Shown: positions 38,714 through 46,800 of the stretch, one piece after another
How positions within the stretch are numbered: the first letter of the stretch is position 1
How the letters are laid out: each line of letters starts with the position of its first letter
NCBI RefSeq assembly: GCF_000719775.1
Contig: NZ_JOHR01000030.1
Coordinates: forward strand, 65,564 to 129,563
Direction: 5' to 3'
Length of the DNA stretch: 64,000 nt
Source: Streptomyces sp. NRRL F-5135
GTDB taxonomy: Bacteria; Actinomycetota; Actinomycetes; Streptomycetales; Streptomycetaceae
The notes under the pieces: generated by a model
What the model was told of the DNA's origin: nothing
Seen by the model: only the letters and a program-made list of their open reading frames with translations
The model's database searches: none
Program-made: the position numbers and the translations under genes

Positions 38714-38813
38714 CCTAGGGCGTGTTTCGAAAGTCCCGCCTGGCTCGCGACGCCTGGCACGCACTCCCCCAGCTACCGCTGGGAGGTGCCCCCTGCTGCG
38801 TTGTCGGAGTCGT
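38714..38813. mobile_element. MITE-like type B half-element truncating the phosphatase gene
   Basis: The left end CCTAGGGCGTGTTTCGAAAG and the following TCCCGCCTGGCTCGCGACG match the copy at 26602. A palindromic insert of about 30 bases (CCCAGCTACCGCTGGG within 38765-38794) interrupts it, and homology resumes with GCGTTGTCGGAGTCGT, ending at 38813 at the junction with phosphatase coding sequence. The right half of the element is absent. Confidence 0.75.
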
Positions 38814-40233
38814 TGAAGCGCCGCGGCGTGACCTCGTAGACGTCGTAGCCGTAGCGGTTGCCCTCGAAGTACTTCAGGTGCGGGTTGGCCGCGCCCATGA
38901 CCGGGCCGTTGGTCCGGTTCCAGTCCGCGGAGTAGGCGCCCGACGTGATCGAGTGCGCCGTGAACTCCGTACCGATGACCGGTGACGACGTGTCGTCGAA
39001 GTCCGGCCGGATGTCGTCCACGAAGGCGGAGTGCCAGTCGCCGGTGACGACGACGAGGTCCTCCAGGCCGCTGGTGTGGACGTGGTTCAGGACCTCCTCG
39101 CGCTCGGCGAGGAAGCCGTCCCACTGGTCGGTGAACATGTACGGGCCGCCCGGCCGGCCGCGCAGCTGGCTGAGCATGATCGAATTCGCCCAGACGTGCC
39201 AGGAATCGGGGGCGCCGTCGACATTCCGCTTCAGCCAGGACTTCTGCTCGGCTCCCAGGATGGTCCCGTCGGCGAGATTCTGTGCCGAGCGGTACGAGCG
39301 CAGATCGAGGATCGTCAGTTCCAGCAGGCCGCCCCAGCGGCGGGTCCGGTGGATCACGGGGTCGGGGAGGGACCGGGTACCGGCGTCGCGGTGCGGCATG
39401 TTCTCGTACCAGGCCTGGTACGCGGCCGCGCGGCGCTGCAGGAAGGGGGCGCCGCCGCCCGTACCGGAGTAGTCGTTGGCGACCTCGTGGTCGTCCCACG
39501 TCAGGAACCAGGGGTGGGCTGCGTGGGCGTCGCGCAGGGAGGCGTCGCCCTTGTAGAGGGCGTGGCGGCGGCGGTAGTCGGCGACCGTGAAGACCGCCGG
39601 GCCCTCGTGGTCGCGGACGACGTCGGCGGGGACGCCGCCGACCTGGCCGTGCTCGTAGATGTAGTCGCCGAGGTGGAGGACGAAGTCGACGTCCTCCCGG
39701 GCGATGCCGCGGTGGGCGGCGTAGAACCCGTCGTGGAACGCCTGGCAGTTGGCGGCGACGAAGCGTACGGAGGCGATGTCACCGACGGGCGCGGTCTTCG
39801 TCCGCCCGGTGCGGCTGGTTCTGCCGAGGGCCTTGAAGGCGTACCAGTAGCGGGTGCCGGACGACAGCCCGGAGACGGGCACGTGCACGCTGTGGCCGAG
39901 CGTCGCGGAGGCGGGGACGGTGCCGCGGGCGACGACGCGCCGCATCCGGGGATCGGCGGCGACGACCCACTCGACCTCCACGATCTCGGGCAGTCGTTGC
40001 TCGGCGGCGAGCGGCTCCGGCGCCAGGCGGGTCCACAGGACCACGCTGTGGGGCTGCGGATCCCCGGAGGCGACGCCGAGGGTGAACGGCGCGGGATCGT
40101 AGTCCGCGCCGAGCGCCTCGGCGGCCTCGCGGGCCTGGGCGGGCGAGAGCCCCGCGCTCAGCGGCCAGGCGAGGTTCAGCGCTCCGGCCGCGCCGGCGGC
40201 CTTGAGCAGATCACGTCGGTCGAGCCCGGTCAT
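38773..40233 (-). CDS. PhoD-like alkaline phosphatase, C-terminus replaced
   Basis: A 486-residue secreted metallophosphatase of the PhoD family. A twin-arginine signal (DRRDLLKAAGAAGALNLAWP) precedes an N-terminal beta domain (about 50-150) and the catalytic domain with LHLGDYIYEHG, TWDDHEVANDY and VVTGDWHSAF metal-site motifs. The normal sequence runs to DVYEVTPRRF, where PhoD proteins usually continue for some 30-40 residues; here it passes into a MITE-like element that supplies NDSDNAAGGTSQR and a TAG stop. Activity may be kept, because the metal ligands are intact. It overlaps the upstream gene by ATGA (40230-40233). Confidence 0.87.
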   Translation of the reverse strand: MTGLDRRDLLKAAGAAGALNLAWPLSAGLSPAQAREAAEALGADYDPAPFTLGVASGDPQPHSVVLWTRLAPEPLAAEQRLPEIVEVEWVVAADPRMRRVVARGTVPASATLGHSVHVPVSGLSSGTRYWYAFKALGRTSRTGRTKTAPVGDIASVRFVAANCQAFHDGFYAAHRGIAREDVDFVLHLGDYIYEHGQVGGVPADVVRDHEGPAVFTVADYRRRHALYKGDASLRDAHAAHPWFLTWDDHEVANDYSGTGGGAPFLQRRAAAYQAWYENMPHRDAGTRSLPDPVIHRTRRWGGLLELTILDLRSYRSAQNLADGTILGAEQKSWLKRNVDGAPDSWHVWANSIMLSQLRGRPGGPYMFTDQWDGFLAEREEVLNHVHTSGLEDLVVVTGDWHSAFVDDIRPDFDDTSSPVIGTEFTAHSITSGAYSADWNRTNGPVMGAANPHLKYFEGNRYGYDVYEVTPRRFNDSDNAAGGTSQR

Positions 40234-40808
40234 TTGTCTCCCCCGGTGGCGGTCAAGGTGAGCGATATCGCGTCGGCGTAGCCGTCGTTGGACGTCCCGC
40301 CGCCGCTGCGGGTGAGGACGAGCAGCACGCGCGCCGTACGCGCGCCGGGCGGAACCGCCGCCGACGCGGTGCGCTCCACGAGGGCGGTACGCGACTGGCG
40401 CTCGGCGGCGGTCACCGGGCCGAGCACGGAGAGGGCGAGCGGCGTGCCCCTGCCGTCCCTGAACTCCACGGAGAGGCGGGCTCCGTCCTCCTGTCCGGCG
40501 TATCCGCCGAGCCAGCCGGCGAGCGTGTACCGCACCCGGCCCGCGTCGACGTGCGCCCGCCCGGTCCTGCCCCGCGCGGGCAGGACGATGTCCTGGGCGA
40601 GGCTGGTGAGCGGGCTGTTCCCGCCGGAGAAGAACCGGCTGCCCCGGGCCGGCGGCCCCGGGTCGGCGGGGGTCGGGTAGCCGCCGCCGAGGCTGTACGC
40701 GATCAACGCGGGCGCCCCGTCCCGTACCTCCCACCCCGTCACTTTCCCCACCGGCTCCGCGGACCCGCCGGGCCCGCTCTCGGCATTGCCGTTCACCACG
40801 AGATTCAC
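40230..40808 (-). CDS. Beta-sandwich-like protein coupled to the phosphatase
   Basis: A 192-residue protein, not assigned to a named family. It begins MNLVVNGNAESGPGGS, then alternates short beta strands and Gly/Ser turns (RVRYTLAGWLGGYAGQEDGA, RTARVLLVLTRSGGGTSNDGYAD), typical of carbohydrate-binding-like jelly rolls (the N-G-N/D-E-G opening and the G-Y-A-D-A/D-x-I-S-L ending are common there). It has no signal peptide of its own. GTG at 40808 follows GGGAGG; longer frames to 41189 are shadow. Its stop overlaps the phosphatase start, so the two are made together; a role in substrate or surface binding is a guess. Confidence 0.65.
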   Translation of the reverse strand: MNLVVNGNAESGPGGSAEPVGKVTGWEVRDGAPALIAYSLGGGYPTPADPGPPARGSRFFSGGNSPLTSLAQDIVLPARGRTGRAHVDAGRVRYTLAGWLGGYAGQEDGARLSVEFRDGRGTPLALSVLGPVTAAERQSRTALVERTASAAVPPGARTARVLLVLTRSGGGTSNDGYADAISLTLTATGGDK

Positions 40809-41034
40809 TCGCGCCTCCCCAGTCCGACTTCGGCATGCGCATATCAGCAGCCCAGAATGAACTGACGAGGACACTCGGGGGAACAGTGACTCCGGCGTGG
40901 GCCGGCGGCCACGGCCCCCGACGGGGCGGTCGGAGCACGCGGCCGGGCGCCGACCGGCCGGAAGCGGACGTTGATCCCGGGGCCGCTCTGCGCCGTTTCG
41001 ACCGTTGTCAGTGCGAGGACATAACCTGTGCTGC

Positions 41035-42579
41035 GTGACTTCGCCTGCCTCGACGGACGCCGTTCCGCCCCAGCTCAGCGCGGGGCCGCGGCCCGCCCTG
41101 GGCCCGGCCGCCGACGAAGGGCTCGCGCGGCGGCTGCGCGCGCTCGCCTGCACCGCGCCGCTGCACGACCTGGACGCCCGCAAGGCCAACCTGGCGGGAG
41201 AGTACTCGGTCTACGCGATGGCCGAAGTCGCGCTCGCCGCCATCGATCTGGTCACGCTGAACATGGACTTCGACACGGGCGCCGACCACGAGCAGATCGT
41301 CTCCCGCCTGCTCCCGCGCGTCGCGGCCCAGGCGCCGGCCCGCCCGGCGGACGAGCACGAGCGCGTCGCCCGCTGGGTGCTGGAGAACCTGATCAACGTC
41401 GGCAGCGTGGACCGCGGGTTCCGCGCGGTCTACGGCACGTTCGGCCCGGACGGCGTGTACACCCGCAGGGACTACGACTTCAAGCTCGTCGAAGAGGTTC
41501 CCGGTCACGACGGCAGCGTCTACCTGCGGACCACCGACGAAGCGGTGAACGTGCTGGTGGGCGCCCTCGACACGGATGTCACCAGTGCCCAGATCGCCGC
41601 CGAGGTCAAGCTGGAGGTCCTGATCAGCCGGGGGCGCCTGGCCGACGCGCAGCTCGCCGCGGAGCAGGCCCGCTACCGGACCGTGCAGTACGCGGAGACG
41701 CTGCGCAGGACGCTGGAGGCGACCCGCCGCAACGTGCGCGCGGTGGACTGGCTCAACGCCGTACCGGACCTGATCGACGAGGCCCTGGCCCATGTGGCCG
41801 ACCGCTACCGCCACGAGAACGCGATCCTGACCAACATCCGCAAGGCGCGCGACGAGGCCGAGACCGGCTCCGACCCGAAGACGGCCGAGCACAAGCGGCG
41901 AGCCGCCGAACTGGTCGACATCGTCAAGGACTGCATCCGACGCCACACGCAACTCCAGTCCCGGCTGCTGGAGGCGGGCCCGCTCTTCCGCGCCGAGCAG
42001 GACCGGCAGGCGTTCGCCCGGCCCGCCGCGCACACGGGACTGGACCTGTACGGGCAGCTGCTCGCCCCGCTGCTCCCGCTGCCCGTCGAGCGGGCGACGC
42101 GCGTGACGGACGCGTTCTTCGCCCGGGGCACGGGCCTGCGCACGCCCACGTCCGTACGGGTCGGGGACCTGGTCGACCTGCTGCTGACGCCCCCCGCGGA
42201 ACGGGCACACCTCGGCGCCGAGATGCCGGAGCCGGACCTGATCGCGACGCCGGACGACAGCCGTTTCAGCGAGGAACAGCTGGCGAGCGCCAAGGAACTC
42301 CTCGACCTGGAGCACGACGCGCCGCGCCGCCTCTCCGGGCTGCTGGCGGAGGCCCGCCGCCGTGACCCCGACCTGCCGTACCTGGTAGCCCTGCTGGCCG
42401 TCCACGCGGCGAGCCCGCCCGTGGGCACGGCCTACCGGCAGGGCGAGGAGCGGCTGTTGTTCGCCGTGGACGACGGGACGCCGCTGGACGACCCGGAGTT
42501 CGGAGGCGCCGACCTGATCGTGGGGACGGCGCGCCTGGACGCGGCGGGGATGGCGGCGGACCGGACGGAGGCGGCGTGA
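41035..42579 (+). CDS. SMC-locus protein 1 (MukF/JetA-like candidate)
   Basis: A 514-residue, largely helical, soluble protein; not recognised by motif. It opens with a helical domain (LARRLRALACTAPLHDLDA, then RYRTVQYAETLRRTLEATRRNVRAVDW, in part) and has a middle coiled segment (about 190-290) and a C-terminal region (about 395-514) rich in loops. Its position as first gene before a MukE-sized protein and a giant SMC-like ATPase, and its length, are those of the kleisin subunit (MukF/MksF/JetA) in other SMC operons, so I propose that role by context only. GTG at 41035 lacks a Shine-Dalgarno; TAACCT at 41022-41027 would give a leaderless mRNA starting at it. Confidence 0.55.
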   Translation: MTSPASTDAVPPQLSAGPRPALGPAADEGLARRLRALACTAPLHDLDARKANLAGEYSVYAMAEVALAAIDLVTLNMDFDTGADHEQIVSRLLPRVAAQAPARPADEHERVARWVLENLINVGSVDRGFRAVYGTFGPDGVYTRRDYDFKLVEEVPGHDGSVYLRTTDEAVNVLVGALDTDVTSAQIAAEVKLEVLISRGRLADAQLAAEQARYRTVQYAETLRRTLEATRRNVRAVDWLNAVPDLIDEALAHVADRYRHENAILTNIRKARDEAETGSDPKTAEHKRRAAELVDIVKDCIRRHTQLQSRLLEAGPLFRAEQDRQAFARPAAHTGLDLYGQLLAPLLPLPVERATRVTDAFFARGTGLRTPTSVRVGDLVDLLLTPPAERAHLGAEMPEPDLIATPDDSRFSEEQLASAKELLDLEHDAPRRLSGLLAEARRRDPDLPYLVALLAVHAASPPVGTAYRQGEERLLFAVDDGTPLDDPEFGGADLIVGTARLDAAGMAADRTEAA

Positions 42580-42715
42580 CGTGTGACACGCGACGACCGT
42601 CCGGCCGTGCCGCCCCGCATCCGCCCGGCCACCCGCCCGACCGACGCACCCGACCGACGCACCGCGCACCCCACGGCCCCGGCCGGAAGGTGAAACCCGC
42701 CAAGGAGCAACACCC

Positions 42716-43708
42716 GTGAGTGACCACCACGCAGAGCTCCACGACGCGTGGACCGGCCCGGCCGAGCGCGGCGAGACCGCGCCCCGGGAGGAGACCGTCG
42801 CCGCCGCCCTCGAGACCGCCGGCGGCGACGGCGTCGACGCGGCCGAGCCGGCCGCGAGCGGCGGCCCCGCCCCCGGCGCGGGCAGCGGCGTCACACCCGC
42901 CGACGCCGCGGACGCCGCGCGGCTCGTGTCGTTCGGGCTCCAGCCCAAGCTGCTCCCCGCACGCGACGCCGAGTACGCCGAGCTGCTGCGCCGCTACCGC
43001 GAGGACTCCTCCTTCGCGCGGCTCGCCGACGCGGTCGCCACCGGATTCGGCCTGGTGGTGCTGGAGGTCTCGCCCCGCGCCGGAATGGCCGTGACGGCGG
43101 GCGAGGACTCGGTCTTCGCGGTCCGCATGGGCGACTACGCCCGCCGTGCCGCCACGGACTCCGCCGACCGGTTCCTGCACGGTCTCGCCCATCTCGCCGT
43201 CGCGGCACTGGCGTTCCCGAGGCCGGAGGACCTCGCCGACGACGGATACATCGGCCGGATCACCGTCAACGGCGTCGACGCCTTCGTCCGGCAGGCATGC
43301 CGCAGGCTCGCGGAACGCGCCGAGGAGGAGGGAGCCAACACCGACCCGTCCACGGACGCCCCCGGCCTGGAAGCGGCCTGGCGGATCTACGCCCGGCGCA
43401 GTTCCACCGGCGCCACCAAGGACGCCCGCCGCCTCGCCGGTTCGACCACCGGAATCATCGCCAAGGCCGTCGCGTTCCTCGCCGACTCGGGCTTCCTCCA
43501 GCGCACCGGCGACGACGCCGGAGGCGCCTACCGCACGACCGCCCGCTACCAGCTCCAGGTCCGCGACATGGCCGGTCACGCGGCCCTGGCCGAGCTGCTG
43601 GAACTGGGCGTCGTCCCCGTCGGCGACGGCTCCGCCACGCTCGTGGCGCCGCCCGACGGGGACGACCTGGAGCTGACCGCCGACGCCGGCCTGCCCTTCC
43701 ACGCATGA
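42716..43708 (+). CDS. SMC-locus protein 2 (MukE/JetB-like candidate)
   Basis: A 330-residue protein, unrecognised by motif. The first ~65 residues are an Ala/Gly/Glu-rich disordered arm; residues ~70-330 look like tandem winged-helix domains (for example STTGIIAKAVAFLADSGFLQ then YRTTARYQLQVRDM, a helix-wing-strand pattern). In Muk/Mks/Jet systems the second subunit is a winged-helix protein that binds the kleisin and DNA; this is the basis for the candidate name. The GTG start has AAGGAG 8 bases upstream. It lies 137 bases after protein 1 and 157 bases before the ATPase, all on one strand. Confidence 0.55.
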   Translation: MSDHHAELHDAWTGPAERGETAPREETVAAALETAGGDGVDAAEPAASGGPAPGAGSGVTPADAADAARLVSFGLQPKLLPARDAEYAELLRRYREDSSFARLADAVATGFGLVVLEVSPRAGMAVTAGEDSVFAVRMGDYARRAATDSADRFLHGLAHLAVAALAFPRPEDLADDGYIGRITVNGVDAFVRQACRRLAERAEEEGANTDPSTDAPGLEAAWRIYARRSSTGATKDARRLAGSTTGIIAKAVAFLADSGFLQRTGDDAGGAYRTTARYQLQVRDMAGHAALAELLELGVVPVGDGSATLVAPPDGDDLELTADAGLPFHA

Positions 43709-43770
43709 CCGCCGACCCGAGCACCCCGGGCACCGCCCAGGACCGTCCGACCGCCGCCACCACCATGTGA
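43705..43770 (+). CDS. Possible 21-residue micro-ORF
   Basis: An ATG overlaps the stop of SMC-locus protein 2 (ATGA at 43705-43708) and opens a frame MTADPSTPGTAQDRPTAATTM with all codons G/C-ending except CGT. It ends before the SMC ATPase gene. It may be a translation-coupled spacer peptide or chance. Confidence 0.2.
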   Translation: MTADPSTPGTAQDRPTAATTM

Positions 43771-43864
43771 CCGACGTCCGACCGACCCACCCGGCCACGA
43801 CCGCCGCCCACCGGCCACCGCCGCACCCACCGCCCACGTCCCCTCCCCACGAGAGTCCGCCGCC

Positions 43865-46800
43865 ATGTACGAGCTGTCCCGGGTCCGCCTCTACTCCATC
43901 GGGCCCGCCGGTGCGCGCTACGCCGACACCGTGCTCGACCTGCGGGGCGTGGGCGCGCCCGTGCCGCGTCCCGCGCCCACCCAGGCGGAGTTCTTCGAGG
44001 AGGAGCCGACGGGCCCGCCGCGCCGCCCGGCCCCGGCCGGCGTGCTGTTCCTGGAGAACGGCGGCGGCAAGTCCGTGCTGCTCAAACTGATCTTCTCGGT
44101 GATGCTGCCGGGACACCGCAACACCCTCGGCGGCGCCAGCTCCGGTGTGCTGCGCAAGTTCCTGCTCGCGGACGACTGCGGCCATGTCGCCCTGGAGTGG
44201 CAGCACACCCTCACCGGCGAACTCGTCGTCGTCGGCAAGGCCAGCGAGTGGCGCGGCCGGCAGGTGTCCAACGACCCGAGGAAGTTCGCCGAGGCCTGGT
44301 ACTCGTTCCGGCCGGGCCCCGGACTCGGCCTCGACTCCCTGCCGGTCGCCGAGTCCACCTCCGTACGGCCGCCCGTCGAGGGGGCCTCCGGAGCGCGCGG
44401 GCGCCGCCGGACGATGAAGGGCTTCCGGGACGCCCTCACGGAGGCGGGCAAGGTGTACCCGCACCTGGACGTCCACTGGGAAGAGATCCACGACCGCTGG
44501 AACGAGCACCTCGGAGACCTCGGACTCGACCCCGAACTCTTCCGCTACCAGCGCGAGATGAACGCGGACGAGGGCGAGGCGGCCGGCCTGTTCGCCGTCA
44601 AGAAGGACTCCGACTTCACGGACCTGCTGCTGCGCGCGGTCACCGACACCCGCGACACCGACGGACTCGCCGACCTCGTCTCCGGCTTCGGCAACAAGCT
44701 GGGCCGCCGGGCCGAGCTCAGCGCCGAGCGCGACTTCACCGCCGGGTCCGTCGACCTGCTCGGCCGGATCGTCGACGCCACCGGGACCCGCGCCCGCGCC
44801 CGGGACGTCCACACGGGCGCCGAGCGCCGCGCCCGTACGCTCGTGCGCCGCCTCGCGGCGCGGGCGGGCGCCGAACGCGAGCGGGTCGCCGACCTCGCCC
44901 AGCGGGTCACCGCCGCCGCGCACACGGTGACCTCGGCCGACCAGGCGCGCGGCCGCAGCTCACTGATCGCCGCCGAACTCGCCTACCGCCACGCGTCCCT
45001 GGCCCTGACGGCGGCCGAGAAGCGCGCCGCCGCCCAGCGCCGCGAGCTGACCGACGCCCGTACGCTGCACTCCGCCTGGCAGGCCGCCGAGGCCGTGCTG
45101 CGGCACCGGGCCGCCGCCGACCGCTCGGCCAGGGTGGCCGCCGCGATCCGGGAGGCCGAACGCGACGCCGCGCCCGCCCTCGCCGCGCGCGCCACCGCGG
45201 CGGCCGATCTCGTCCGGGCGCTGCAGGCCGCCGCCGAGGACGGCGAACGGCTGGCGAACGAGGAGGAGGAGCGCTCCGCCGCCCTCCAGGAGGCGGGCGA
45301 GGCCGCCCACCGCGACGCGACGTCCGCCGCCACCGAGGCGCAGCGCGCCCGCAGCGAGGCCGGACACCTGCGTCAGCGCCTGGCCGAGGTCGAGCAGGAG
45401 ACCGCGGAGGCGGTCCGGGCGGGCTGGCTCGACGACAGCACGCCGGACGCCGATCCGGCCCGCGCCGCGCTCGCCGCGACCGACGCCGAGAAGGCCGCGG
45501 TCGCCGCCTGGGAAGCGGCACGGGAGGCCGCCCGCGGCGCCGCGGATCGGGCCAGGGAGAGCGCGTCGGCGGAGTCCCGCGCCGAACTGGCCGCCGCCAG
45601 GGCCGCCGACGCCGCCCAGGCGGCGGAGCGCCGTTACGACGCGGAGCGCCGCGCCGCCGAGTCCATCGCGCGCGACGAACGCCTCGCCGAGCTGATGGGC
45701 CTGCCCGCGGCCGTCGCCGCCGTCGGCCGCGTCCCCGCGCCCCGCGGGGCCGGCCCCACGGGCGCGGACTCCGCCGGTACCGGCGGCCCGCGGCAGGACC
45801 GGAGCCCGGGGAGCGGTGAGGGGCCCGCGGCCACGGCCGGGCCCGTCCCCCGAGCGGCGGAAGGCCCCCTCGGCGCCGAGGACCTGGACCGGTACGCCGA
45901 CGACCTGCGCGAACTACTCGACGGGAACGTCGCATCCGCCGAACGGCAGCTTTTCGAGCTGCGCACCGCCGCGGCCGACGACGCCCGTATCCTCGGCGCG
46001 CTCGGTGACGGCGGTCTGCTGCCGCCCGGCCCCGACGTCCTCGCCACCGTCGAGTTCCTGGGCGAGCAGGGCATTCCGGCGCTGCCGGGCTGGCGCTACC
46101 TCGCCCAGTCCGTGGACCCCGCCGACCACGCCGCCGTACTGGCCGCCCGGCCCGAACTGGTCGACGGCGTCGTGATCACCGACCCCGACTCGCACGCCCG
46201 CGCGCGGGAAGCGCTCGCCGGGGCCGCGCTGCTGCCGCGCTCCACCGTCGCCGTGGGCACCGCCGCCGCGCTGCTGGCGCCCGTGCCGGGGCCCGGGGGC
46301 GGTGGCACGGACGACGGAGCGGTGTTCCTGGTCCCGCCGAATCCGGCCATGCACGACGAGCACGCCGCCGACGAGGAGCGGCGGGCGCTGCGCGCCCGCG
46401 CCGCCGCGCGCGACGAGGAGATCAGCCTCCTCGCCGCCCGGCTCACCGGCGACCGCTCGCTCGCCGCCCGGCTCGGATCGTGGCGCGCCGACTGCCCGCC
46501 CGGCATGCTCCGGGAGCTGTCGGAGGCGGCCAGGACCGCCGGGAAAGCCGCCGAGGCCGCCGAGGCCGCGCTCGCCGAGGCCCGTACCGCGCGCGCCGAG
46601 GCCGACGAGGCCGCCACCGAGACCGCCCGGGTCCGCGACGAGCGGCAGGAGGCGGCCCAGCGCGCCCGCCGGGCCGCGGACGCCCTGTCCGGCCTGGCCT
46701 TCCGGCTCCGCGAACGCTCCCAGTGGCAGACCAGGCTCCGCGAACTGGCCGACGACGCGGCGGAGTCGGAGGCCCGTGCGGCCGTCTGCCTGGAGCGCGC

